From: Streptacidiphilus sp. P02-A3a
Lineage (GTDB): Bacteria; Actinomycetota; Actinomycetes; Streptomycetales; Streptomycetaceae
NCBI RefSeq assembly: GCF_014084105.1
Contig: NZ_CP048289.1
Coordinates: 2,303,922 to 2,367,921 of the forward strand
Reading direction: 5' to 3'
Length of the DNA: 64,000 nucleotides
The notes under the pieces are model-generated. The model saw only the letters and a list, made by a program, of their open reading frames with translations. It had not been told where the DNA came from and did not search any database. A program made the translations under genes and the position numbers. Of the stretch, positions 8,237 to 19,100 are shown piece by piece. How positions within the stretch are numbered: position 1 is the stretch's first letter; each line of letters opens with the position of its first letter.

Positions 8237-11200
8237 ATGACCACGGCCGTACGCCACTCCACGGTGGGGCAGGACTCCACGGTGGAGCTCGACGCCGCAC
8301 CCAGCGGGCTCGCCCTGTTCTCCGGAGCCCCGGCTCCGGAGCCGCGCACCCTGCTGGACATCCTCGACGCCACCACCCGGGACCACCCGAACGAGCCCGC
8401 GCTGGACGACGGCAGCACCGTGCTGAGCTACCGCGCCCTCGCCGCCGAGGTCGACACCCTGCGCGCCGCCCTCGCCGCGGCCGGGGTCGGGGTCGGCGAC
8501 CGGGTCGGGATCCGGGTGCCCTCCGGCACCGCCGACCTCTACGTGGCGATCCTCGCCGTCCTCGCCGCGGGTGCCGCCTACGTGCCGGTCGACGCCGAGG
8601 ACCCGGACGAGCGGGCCGCGCTGGTCTTCGGCGAGGCCGCCGTCTGCGCGGTCGTCGGCGCCGAGCGGCTGGTCACCCCGGTCGCCGAGCCGCACGGCCG
8701 CCCCGGCCGCCCCGGCACCGGCGACGACGCCTGGATCATCTTCACCTCCGGCTCCACCGGCAAGCCCAAGGGCGTCGCGGTCACCCACCGCAACGCCGCC
8801 GCCTTCGTCGACGCCGAGGCCGCGCTGTTCCAGCAGGAGGAGCCGCTGGGCCCGGGCGACCGGGTGATGGCCGGGCTGTCGGTCGCCTTCGACGCCTCCT
8901 GCGAGGAGATGTGGCTGGCCTGGCGCTACGGCGCCTGCCTGGTCACCGTCCCCAGGGCGCGGGTCCGCAGCGGCGCCGACCTCGGCCCCTGGCTGGTCGA
9001 GCAGGAGATCACCGCGGTCTCCACGGTGCCCACCCTGGCCGCGCTCTGGCCCGCCGACGCCCTCGGCGACGTCCGGCTGCTGATCTTCGGCGGTGAGGCC
9101 TGCCCGCCGGAGCTGGCCGAACGCCTCGCCACCGAGGGCCGCGAGGTGTGGAACACCTACGGCCCGACCGAGGCCACCGTGGTCGCCTGCGCCGCCCCGC
9201 TCACCGGCCGCGCCCCGGTCCGGATCGGCCTGCCGCTGGACGGCTGGGAGCTCGCCGTCGTCGACGCCGCGGGACAGGTCGTCCCGATGGGCGAGAGCGG
9301 CCAGCTGGTCATCGGCGGCGTCGGCCTCGCCCGCTACCTCGACCCGGTCAAGGACGCGGAGAAGTACGCCCCGCTGGAGTCCACCGGCTGGGAGCGCGCC
9401 TACCGCAGCGGCGACCTGGTACTGGCCCAGCCCGAGGGCCTGGTCTTCCTCGGCCGCGCCGACGAGCAGGTCAAACTCGGCGGACGCCGGATCGAGCTCG
9501 GCGAGGTCGACGCAGTGCTCCAGTCGCTCACCGGCGTCACCGGCGCCGCCGCCGCCGTCCGCACCGCCCGCGGCGGCAACCAGCTGCTGGTCGGCTACCT
9601 GGCCACCACCCCCGACTTCGACCACGAGGCCGCCGTCGCCCGGCTCCGCGCCGAGCTGCCGTCCGCCATGGTCCCGCTGCTCACCCAGGTCGACGAGCTG
9701 CCGGTGCGCACCTCCGGCAAGGTCGACCGGAACGCCCTGCCCTGGCCGCTGCCCGCGCTCGACCAGGTCGGCGCCGCCGAACAGCTCTACGGCACCGAGG
9801 CCTGGCTCGCCGAGCAGTGGAGCGAGGTGCTCGGCGTGCCCGTCGGCAGCGCCCGGGCCGACTTCTTCGCCAGCGGCGGCAGCAGCCTCGGCGCCGCCCA
9901 GCTGGTCACCCTGATCCGGCGGCGCTACCCGCACGCCGCCGTCAGCGACATCTACCAGTACCCGGTGCTGAGCGCCCTCGCCGCCCGGCTCGCGGCCGGC
10001 AGCCAGGACGACGCCGCGGTCCGCGAGGTGGTGCCCACCCCGCGCCGCGCCGGAGCCGTGCAGCTGCTGCTCACCCTCCCGCTGCTGACCGTCGTCGGCC
10101 TGCGCTGGACCGTGGTGCTGGCCGCGCTCTGCGACGTCCTCGGCTGGCAGCCGACCACCTCCTGGTGGGGGATCGCCGCCGCCGCGGCCGTGCTGTGGAC
10201 CCCGCCCGGACGGATCGCCATCGCCGCCGGGGGCGCCCGGCTGCTGCTGCGCGGCGTCCAGCCCGGCGACCACCCGCGCGGCGGCAGCGCGCACCTGCGG
10301 CTGTGGGCCGCCGAACGGCTGGCCGAGCTCAGCGGCGCCACCGCGCTGTCCGGCTCCTGGCTGGTCCGCTACGCCCGGGCGCTCGGCGGCAAGGTCGGCG
10401 ACGACGTGGACCTGCACACCCTGCCGCCGGTCACCGGCTGGCTGCGGCTCGGCAAGGGCTGCGCGGTCGAGGCCGAGACCGACCTCTCCGGCTGGTGGCT
10501 GGACGGCGACGTGCTGCACCTCGGCCCGGTCCGGGTCGGCGCGGGCGCCACCGTCGGCACCCGCAGCATCCTGTTCCCCGGCGCCCGGGTCGGCAAGCGC
10601 GCCGAGATCGTCGCCGGATCCGCGGTCACCGGCCAGGTCCCCACCGGCCAGCGCTGGGCCGGCGCGCCCGCCGCCAAGACCGGCCGGGCCAACCACAACT
10701 GGCCCGAGCAGCGCCCGCCCCGCAAGGCCCGCTGGGCGCTGATGTACGGCGCCGGCGGGATCGGCCTGACCCTGCTGCCGCTGGTCGCCGCCGCCGCCGG
10801 GATCGGCGTGCTGGCCGCGCTGTGGCCCGCCTCGCCGTGGCCCGGCATGCTGCTCGCGGTCCCGCTGGCCACCCTCACCGGCGCGCTCACCTACGCGCTG
10901 CTGATCCTGGTCGCGGTCCGGCTGCTCAGCCTCGGCCTGCGCACCGGCCACCACGCCCTGCACAGCCGCACCGCCTGGCAGGCCTGGACCGTGATCCAGC
11001 TGATGGACCTCGCCCGGGGCAGCCTCTTCCCGCTCTACGCCAGCAGCCTCACCCCGGTCTGGCTGCGGGCGCTCGGGATGAAGGTCGGCCACGGCGTCGA
11101 GGCCTCCACCGTGCTCGCGCTGCCGTCCATGACCACCGTCGGCGACGGTGCCTTCCTCGCCGACGACACCCTGATCGCCCCCTACGAACTCGGCGGCGGC

Positions 11201-12100
11201 TGGCTGCGGATCGACGCCGCCGAGATCGGCGAGCGCGCCTTCCTCGGCAACTCCGGGATGACCGCGCCCGGCCGCAGCGTCCCCGACCGGGGCCTGGTCG
11301 GGGTGCTCTCGGCCACCCCCAAGAAGGCCAAGAAGGGCAGCTCCTACCTCGGCATGCCGCCGATGAAGCTGCCCCGCCGCGCCGACTCCGCCGACCAGGG
11401 CCTGACCTATGCCCCCTCGGTCGGGCTCCGCTGGCAGCGCGGCCTGGTCGAGTCGCTGCGGCTGGTCCCGGTGATGCTGTCGGTCGGGCTCGCCCTCGGC
11501 GTGCTGGCGGTGCTGCGGGAGCTGGCCCGGAGCCAGGGCTACGCCGTGGCCGGGCTGCTCTCCGGCGCGGTGCTGCTCGCCGCCGGGCTGCTCGCCTGCC
11601 TGGTCTCGCTCACCGCCAAGTGGCTGCTGATCGGCCGGTTCACCGCCGTCGAGCACCCGCTGTGGAGCGGCCACGTCTGGCGCGACGAGCTCGCCGACAC
11701 CTTCACCGAGGTGCTGGCCGCGCCCTGGCTGCTGAACGCCGTCCCCGGCACCCCGCTGATGAACCTGTGGCTGCGCGGCCTCGGCGCCCGGATCGGCCGC
11801 GGCGTGTGGTGCGAGAGCTACTGGCTGCCCGAGGCCGACCTGGTCACCCTCGGTGACGGGGTCAGCATCAACCGCGGCTGCGTGGTGCAGACCCACCTGT
11901 TCCACGACCGGATCATGCGGATGGATTCGGTGGTGCTCCAGGAGGGTGCGACGCTCGGCCCGCACGGTATCGTCCTGCCGGGGACCACGATCGGGGCCCG
12001 GACCACCCTCGGCCCGGCATCCCTGGTGATGCGCGGCGAGACCGTGCCCGCGGACAGCCGCTGGCTCGGCAACCCGATCGCCGCCTGGCCACGCACCTGA
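8237..12100 (+). CDS. pls: Pls/PosA-type membrane NRPS (candidate epsilon-poly-L-lysine synthetase)
   Basis: Single-module peptide synthetase of 1287 residues. Order: adenylation domain (about 30-500; A3 IIFTSGSTGKPKG from residue 167, A10 Lys495); carrier domain with phosphopantetheine Ser550 in GGSSL; then a C-terminal half alternating pairs of membrane segments with three hexapeptide-like soluble domains (about 660-830, 950-1060 and 1170-1280). It has no classical condensation or thioesterase domain. This architecture is that of Pls, the S. albulus enzyme that joins L-lysine through alpha-carboxyl/epsilon-amino bonds (about 1319 residues). Pocket residues D219 A220 E223 S262 I283 G285 T307 V315 V316 K495 resemble a lysine code. 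Product identity is an inference; a diamino acid other than lysine is possible. Confidence 0.88.
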   Translation: MTTAVRHSTVGQDSTVELDAAPSGLALFSGAPAPEPRTLLDILDATTRDHPNEPALDDGSTVLSYRALAAEVDTLRAALAAAGVGVGDRVGIRVPSGTADLYVAILAVLAAGAAYVPVDAEDPDERAALVFGEAAVCAVVGAERLVTPVAEPHGRPGRPGTGDDAWIIFTSGSTGKPKGVAVTHRNAAAFVDAEAALFQQEEPLGPGDRVMAGLSVAFDASCEEMWLAWRYGACLVTVPRARVRSGADLGPWLVEQEITAVSTVPTLAALWPADALGDVRLLIFGGEACPPELAERLATEGREVWNTYGPTEATVVACAAPLTGRAPVRIGLPLDGWELAVVDAAGQVVPMGESGQLVIGGVGLARYLDPVKDAEKYAPLESTGWERAYRSGDLVLAQPEGLVFLGRADEQVKLGGRRIELGEVDAVLQSLTGVTGAAAAVRTARGGNQLLVGYLATTPDFDHEAAVARLRAELPSAMVPLLTQVDELPVRTSGKVDRNALPWPLPALDQVGAAEQLYGTEAWLAEQWSEVLGVPVGSARADFFASGGSSLGAAQLVTLIRRRYPHAAVSDIYQYPVLSALAARLAAGSQDDAAVREVVPTPRRAGAVQLLLTLPLLTVVGLRWTVVLAALCDVLGWQPTTSWWGIAAAAAVLWTPPGRIAIAAGGARLLLRGVQPGDHPRGGSAHLRLWAAERLAELSGATALSGSWLVRYARALGGKVGDDVDLHTLPPVTGWLRLGKGCAVEAETDLSGWWLDGDVLHLGPVRVGAGATVGTRSILFPGARVGKRAEIVAGSAVTGQVPTGQRWAGAPAAKTGRANHNWPEQRPPRKARWALMYGAGGIGLTLLPLVAAAAGIGVLAALWPASPWPGMLLAVPLATLTGALTYALLILVAVRLLSLGLRTGHHALHSRTAWQAWTVIQLMDLARGSLFPLYASSLTPVWLRALGMKVGHGVEASTVLALPSMTTVGDGAFLADDTLIAPYELGGGWLRIDAAEIGERAFLGNSGMTAPGRSVPDRGLVGVLSATPKKAKKGSSYLGMPPMKLPRRADSADQGLTYAPSVGLRWQRGLVESLRLVPVMLSVGLALGVLAVLRELARSQGYAVAGLLSGAVLLAAGLLACLVSLTAKWLLIGRFTAVEHPLWSGHVWRDELADTFTEVLAAPWLLNAVPGTPLMNLWLRGLGARIGRGVWCESYWLPEADLVTLGDGVSINRGCVVQTHLFHDRIMRMDSVVLQEGATLGPHGIVLPGTTIGARTTLGPASLVMRGETVPADSRWLGNPIAAWPRT

Positions 12101-12158
12101 CCCGGTGCGGTCAGTCCCCAGTCGCGGCAACCCCGGACCACGTCGGAGCAGATCAGCG

Positions 12159-13664
<1,506 letters not shown>

Positions 13665-13691
13665 GCGCGGCCACCACCGGCCCGGCGCCCG

Positions 13692-14513
13692 CTACTTGCC
13701 GGCCAGCGCGGCGTCCACCACCGCTGTGAACTGGGCCTGGGTGACCGGGGTGCCGCTCGCGGAGAACACGTTGAGCTGCGTGCCGTTGAGCTTGAGCGTG
13801 GGCGTGCCGGTCACCCCGCTGGTGTTGAAGGCGTCGGACACCTTGGTCACCCACGGCCCGTAGGTGTTGTCCTGGACCGCCTTGGTGAAGGCCGGGGTGA
13901 CCAGACCGGGGACCTTCGCGGCCAGTTTCAGCATCTCGGCGGTGCTGTTGAAGCCGTCGCTGGTCTCCGGCGGCTGGTTGGCGTAGAGCTCGTCGTGGAA
14001 GGCCTTGAACGTGGCGGTGCCCTCGTTCAGCGCCGCCGCCGCGGCGTTCAGCGCCACGGCCGAGCCGTTGCCGCCGAGGTTGCCGTCCAGGAACGTGGCC
14101 ATGTGGTACTCGATCTTGTACGTGCCCTTGTCCGCCAGCGCCTGGATCGCCGGGCCCGCCGACTTCTCCAGCTCGTCGCAGATCGGGCAGCGGAAGTCCT
14201 CGTAGACCTGGAGCGTGTTCTTGGCGTTCGGGTTGCCGTAGACGATCACCGTGCCGTCGGCGTTGGCGGGGGCCACGTAGGGCGCGTTGGAGGTGGTCCG
14301 GGAGTCCTGCACGGCGATGCCGATACCGGTCCCGGCGACGATCACGGCGACGGCCGCGGCGCCGACGATCAGGCCCTTGCGGCGGCGGCGCCGCAGCGCC
14401 TCGGCGGCCCGGGCCTCGGCCACCCGGGCGCGGGCGTCGCCCCCGGGCCGGTCGCTCGTGGGCTGCTCGGTCGTGGGCTGCTCGGTCTTGGGCTGGGGGT
14501 GCTTGATGCTCAT
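13692..14513 (-). CDS. Membrane-anchored DsbA-like thioredoxin-fold protein
   Basis: A 273-residue protein with an Arg-rich cytoplasmic stretch (ALRRRRRK), one membrane segment (residues about 47-68) and an extracytoplasmic DsbA-like domain. The domain has the active site C109-P-I-C112 in YEDFRCPIC and the cis-Pro loop VTGTPTLKLNG. It probably oxidises or reduces disulphides in exported proteins. It belongs to the same family as the proteins at 41643-42482 and 40184-41014. The M1 peptidase gene converges on it from the other side with 27 bases between the stops. Thiol direction (oxidant or reductant) is not readable from sequence. Confidence 0.9.
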   Translation of the reverse strand: MSIKHPQPKTEQPTTEQPTSDRPGGDARARVAEARAAEALRRRRRKGLIVGAAAVAVIVAGTGIGIAVQDSRTTSNAPYVAPANADGTVIVYGNPNAKNTLQVYEDFRCPICDELEKSAGPAIQALADKGTYKIEYHMATFLDGNLGGNGSAVALNAAAAALNEGTATFKAFHDELYANQPPETSDGFNSTAEMLKLAAKVPGLVTPAFTKAVQDNTYGPWVTKVSDAFNTSGVTGTPTLKLNGTQLNVFSASGTPVTQAQFTAVVDAALAGK

Positions 14514-14592
14514 GGGGATGTCCTGTCACGTCGCGGTGCCGGAAAAGGGGCGCGAACGCACGGCTGACCACTGCCGGGAGAGGACTACCGGG

Positions 14593-15267
14593 TCAGCAGC
14601 AGACCGTGCGCGGCGCCGACGGCGGCCCGCGACGGGCCAGGGTGTGCCGCAACCGGGGGCGTCCCGGGGCGTCGATCCGCAGCGGTGGGCGGCGGGACGG
14701 AGGCGGTGGCCGCCAGTCGCTCGTCAGCGCCGCCAGCACCAGCCGCAGCGCCCGCCGCAGCGGGGCGGCGAGCAGCAGGGCCCGCGCGCCGGTCGCCCGG
14801 AGCAACCGGAAGGCCGCGGCCTCGCCCCGGCGCAGCCACCAGGCGGCGACCAGTCCCAGCAGCAGGTGCGCGGCCAGGACCAGCCAGGGCGCGAGGCCGC
14901 CGCCGGGAGCGTGCGGCAGCTCGGTCGGGGCGGTGCTGCCGCAGAAGAGGGTGTTGACCGAGTGCCAGGGGCCGAGCAGCGGCCCCTGCCCGGTGATCCG
15001 GTAGCAGTTCGCCTGGCCGTCGGTGAACAGCGTGTCCAGCCCCAGCTCCAACGGGACCAGCAGCGCGGCGATGGCGGCGTACGAGCGCTCGCGCCGCCCG
15101 AGCAGCAGCGCCAGCACGAAGCTGGCCGCCCCGGCGCCGAGGACGGTCGGCCAGGGCAGCGGCACCGTGGTCATCAGCACGTGCGTACCGCTGGACACGG
15201 TCACCGCGAGCACGGTGAACACCAGCGCGCGCAGAACCGCGAGCAGCGGTGTCGCACGGGTGGTCAC
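14593..15267 (-). CDS. Hypothetical multi-pass membrane protein
   Basis: I do not recognise the family. The 224-residue reading has about five hydrophobic segments: residues about 8-32, 36-50, 60-72, 118-135 and 150-165. An external loop contains two Cys (ANCYRITG, VNTLFCGS). The tail is Pro/Arg-rich and basic. The start GTG at 15267 is chosen for its GAGGAG ribosome site; longer readings overlap the SPW gene and are not credible. It lies 79 bases upstream of the DsbA-like gene in the same direction, so the two Cys could be a substrate pair. That is speculation. Confidence 0.7.
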   Translation of the reverse strand: MTTRATPLLAVLRALVFTVLAVTVSSGTHVLMTTVPLPWPTVLGAGAASFVLALLLGRRERSYAAIAALLVPLELGLDTLFTDGQANCYRITGQGPLLGPWHSVNTLFCGSTAPTELPHAPGGGLAPWLVLAAHLLLGLVAAWWLRRGEAAAFRLLRATGARALLLAAPLRRALRLVLAALTSDWRPPPPSRRPPLRIDAPGRPRLRHTLARRGPPSAPRTVCC

Positions 15268-15385
15268 GGAGGGCACTCCTCGGCTGGGGAACCGGACAAT
15301 CCTCGCACGGTATGACGAGCGGGGGGCCGGAAGGTCGCTGAGGAGCGGATGAGGACTTCGTGAGGATCCGGGCCGGGCACGGGCG

Positions 15386-15418
15386 GTCCCCCGCGCGGTC
15401 CGGGGGCGCGCGGGGGAC
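15386..15418 (-). terminator. Terminator hairpin downstream of the SPW-repeat gene
   Basis: Perfect 12-bp stem GTCCCCCGCGCG / CGCGCGGGGGAC with a nine-base loop, 22 bases beyond the SPW-repeat stop codon. Confidence 0.75.
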
Positions 15419-15440
15419 GGGGGTGGGGGAGCGGAGCCCG

Positions 15441-15929
15441 TCAGGTGCTGGTGTGGGCACTGCTCATGGTGTGGGTTCTCTTCGCGGCCCGGCCGGTGGC
15501 CATCCGGATGGCCGAACTGCCCGCGCCGAGGACCAGCGCCACCGCACCGATCGCCACGTTGTTCCAGATCATTCCGTGGGTCGGGCTGTGGCCGATGGTG
15601 ACGACCCAGGGCGAGATGATCATCCAGACGCCCATCGCGGCGCAGGCCCAGCCGAGCCTGGTCATCCGCTCCGGCGCGAGGGTGAGCCCCAGACCGTAGA
15701 CGGCGATCATCAGTCCGACGATCAGGTTGTTCGTCCGCAGGTCCGGGTTGGAGCTGCTGAAGTGCACGACCCAAGGCGAGATCGCCGCGTACACGCCGGT
15801 CAGCAGCACCGCGCTGTCCAGCGCGCTGTCCTCCCTGACGTGCAGCAGGCGCTCGAACCGCTCCTGCATCTCGGGCACGTCCGGGTGGCGACTGATGTCA
15901 TGGGTTGGCCGGTTGGAGATGTCGGACAT
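15441..15929 (-). CDS. SPW-repeat membrane protein
   Basis: A 162-residue integral membrane protein with four hydrophobic segments and two copies of the SPW signature: AISPWVVHF near residue 50 and IISPWVVTIG near residue 110. This is the SPW family, whose biochemical role is unknown. The ATG at 15929 has a GGGAGG ribosome site nine bases upstream. A sigma-B-like promoter (GTGT, 15 bases, GGGTAC) lies upstream, which suggests expression under osmotic or general stress. It stands alone between terminators on both sides. Confidence 0.9.
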   Translation of the reverse strand: MSDISNRPTHDISRHPDVPEMQERFERLLHVREDSALDSAVLLTGVYAAISPWVVHFSSSNPDLRTNNLIVGLMIAVYGLGLTLAPERMTRLGWACAAMGVWMIISPWVVTIGHSPTHGMIWNNVAIGAVALVLGAGSSAIRMATGRAAKRTHTMSSAHTST

Positions 15930-15979
15930 AGTGGTCGCTTCCTCCCTGTAAGGGGACATTCCGTCATCTGACTGAGGCA

Positions 15980-16004
15980 GTACCCCGGCGGAGCCGACTG
16001 ACAC
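15980..16004 (-). promoter_or_regulatory. Sigma-B-type promoter of the SPW-repeat gene
   Basis: On the minus strand GTGT (16004-16001), 15 bases, then GGGTAC (15985-15980). This matches the Streptomyces general-stress consensus GNNT-N14/16-GGGTAY as I know it. Transcription would start near 15972, about 45 bases before the start codon. Confidence 0.6.
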
Positions 16005-16042
16005 CCGAACCGGCCATCGTGTTCGAATTGTGATCAAAACGG

Positions 16043-16087
16043 ACGGCCCGGCTCCGCTCCCGTGGTTCGGGGCGGGAGCCGGGCCGT
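16043..16087 (-). terminator. Terminator hairpin of dnaE
   Basis: Perfect 13-bp stem ACGGCCCGGCTCC / GGAGCCGGGCCGT around a 19-base loop, 18 bases past the dnaE stop. On the minus strand it is followed by CGTTTTG, a short T-run. Confidence 0.8.
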
Positions 16088-16104
16088 GGCCGGGCCGGTC
16101 GGGA

Positions 16105-19100
16105 TCAGGCCGTCGCGGCCCAGACCCCGGGGCCGAGCAGGCCCTTGATGTCACTGGCGAAGCCGCTCTCCGGATCGACCAGGAAGCCCAGTTCGAACAG
16201 CACGTTCCGCTCGTGCCCGGACATCAGCAGCCGCACCGGCACGTCGCCCGGGTGCGCCCGCATGGTGCGCTTGAGCTCGGCCACCAGCTTGGGGTTGATC
16301 TTGCGCTCCGGGATGTTCAGCTGGATCGGAGGCTTGCCGCCGTGCTCGGCCGAGGAGATGTCGACCGGCTGCATCTCCTCACCAAAGATGCTGATCGCGC
16401 CGTCCCGCTCGTTCAGCCGCCCGCGGACCGAGATCACGTTGTCCTCGATCAGCTCGTGCGCCACCAGCTGGTACGCCTTGGGGAAGTACAGCACCTCCAC
16501 CGAGCCGTCGCGGTCGGCGATGGTGATGATCGCCCAGGGGTTCCCGGCCTTGTTGATCCGCCGGTCCACCGAGGTGATCAGCCCGCAGAGCTTGACGAAG
16601 CCCTCGGTCCGGCCGGAGCCGAGCAGTTCCGCGATGGAGGTGTCGCGGTTGCGGGACAGGATGTGCTCGGCGCCGTCCAGCGGGTGGCTGGAGACGTACA
16701 GGCCCAGCATCTCCCGCTCCAGGCTGAGCAGGTGCTTGCGCGGCCACTCGCGGTCGTCGAGGGTGAAGTCCAGGCCGATCGAGGGGGAGTCGTCGGTGCT
16801 GGAGTCCATCGAGCCGAACAGGTCGTCCTGCCCGATGGCCTGCTGCTTCTTCAGGCTGGTGACCGAGTCGATGGCGGTCTCGCAGACCGCCACCAGGCTC
16901 TGCCGGGTGTGCCCGAGCGAGTCGAAGGCCCCGGCCTTGATCAGCGAGTCCACCGTGCGCTTGTTGCAGACCACCAGCTCGACCTTGTCCAGGAAGTCCG
17001 CGAAGGAGGAGTACTTCCCCTTCTCGGCCCGGGACTTGACCAGGGATTCGATCACCGGCACGCCGACGTTGCGGACCGCCTTCAGGCCGAAGCGGACCGA
17101 GTCGCCGACGGCGGTGAAGTCGACCACCGACTCGTTGACGTCCGGGGAGAGGATCTTGATGCCCAGTCGGCGGCACTCGGCGAGGTAGATCGCCATCTTG
17201 TCCTTGTCGTCGGACACCGACGTGAGCAGCCCGGCCATGTACTCGGCCGGGTAGTTGGCCTTGAGGTAGGCGGTCCAGTAGGAGACCAGCCCGTACGCGG
17301 CGGAGTGCGACTTGTTGAAGGCGTACCCGGCGAACGGGACCAGCACGTCCCACACCGCCTGGATCGCCTCGTCCGAGTAGCCGCGCTCCTTGCAGCCCGC
17401 GTGGAAGGGCACGAACTCCTGCTCCAGGACCTCCTTCTTCTTCTTGCCCATGGCCCGGCGGAGCAGGTCGGCCTGTCCCAGGCTGTAGCCGGCCAGCACC
17501 TGCGCCGCGCGCTGCACCTGCTCCTGGTAGACGATCAGGCCGTAGGTGGGGCCGAGGACGTCCTTGAGCGGCTCCTCCAACTCCGGGTGGATCGGGGTGA
17601 TCTCCTGCATGGCGTTCTTGCGGAGCGCGTAGTTGGTGTGCGAGTTCATGCCCATCGGGCCCGGCCGGTACAGCGCCGAGACGGCGGAGATGTCGGCGAA
17701 CTCGGTCGGCTTCATCAGCTTCAGCAGCGCCCGCATGGGCCCGCCGTCCAGCTGGAACACGCCCAGGGTGTCGCCGCGCGCCAGCAGGTCGTAGGTGACC
17801 GGGTCGTCGAGCGGGATCTTCTCGGTGTCGACCGCGACGCCCCGGTTGGCCTTGATGATCTTGATGGCGTGGTCGATGATGCCCAGGTTCCGCAGACCCA
17901 GGAAGTCCATCTTGATCAGGCCCATGTCCTCGCACTGCGGGTACGAGAAGCCGGTGATGATCACCCCGTCCTTGTCCCGCTTGTGCAGCGGGATCAGGTC
18001 GAGCAGCGGGACGGAGGAGAGGATCACCGCGGCGGCGTGCACGCCGGTGCCCCGGGTCAGGCCCTCGATGCCCTTGCCGGTGTCGATGATCTTCTTGACG
18101 TCGGGCTCGTTCTCGTACATCGCCCGGATCTCGCCGCCCTCGGAGTACCGCGGGTGCGACTCGTCGAACAGCGCGTACAGCGGGACGCCCTTGCCCATCA
18201 CGTCCGGCGGCATCGCCTTGGTGATCCGGTCGCCCATGGAGAAGGGGTAACCGAGGATCCGGTTGGCGTCCTTGACCGCGGCCTTGGCCTTGATCGTGCC
18301 GAAGGTGTTGACCTGCGCGGTGTAGGCCTCGCCGTACTTCTCGGTGACGTAGCGGACCATCTGGTCGCGCTGGCGGTCGTCGAAGTCGATGTCGACGTCG
18401 GGCGGGTTGATCCGCTCCGGGTTGAGGAACCGCTCGAACAGCAGATCGTGTTCGAGCGGGTCGAGTTCGGTGATCCGGGTCAGGTACGCCACGATCGAAC
18501 CGGCCGCGGAGCCACGACCGGGGCCGACCGGGATGCCGTTGTCGCGGGCGTACTGGCAGATGTCGGCGACCACGAGGAAGTAGGCGTCGAACCCCATCGG
18601 GGAGATGACGCCCATCTCCAGCTCGATCCGGTCCAGCACCTCCTGGCTCGGGGCGTCGCCGTAGCGCCGGGGGAGCCCCTCGGCGATCTTGTGCCGGAGC
18701 CAGGACGCCTGGGTCTCCCCCTCCGGCACGTCGAACTGCGGCATCCGGTCGACGTAGGTGAACACCTCGTCGTAGGGCTCGATCCGCTCGGCGATCGCCA
18801 GGGTGTTGTCGCAGGCCTCCGGCAGCTCCCGGAACAGCTCGCGCATCTCCTCGGAGGTCTTGATGTAGTAGCCGGAGCCGTTGAACTTGAACCGGTTCGG
18901 GTCGTCCTTGTTCTTGCCCACGCCCACGCACAGCAGGTTGTCGTGGGCGTCGGCCTGGTCCTCGGTGACGTAGTGCGAGTCGTTGGTCGCCAGCAGCGGG
19001 ATGTCCAGCGCCTTCGCCAGCCGCAGCAGGTCCTCGCGGACGCCGCGCTCGATGTCGAGGCCGTGGTCCATCAGCTCCAGGAAGTAGTTCTCCTTGCCGA

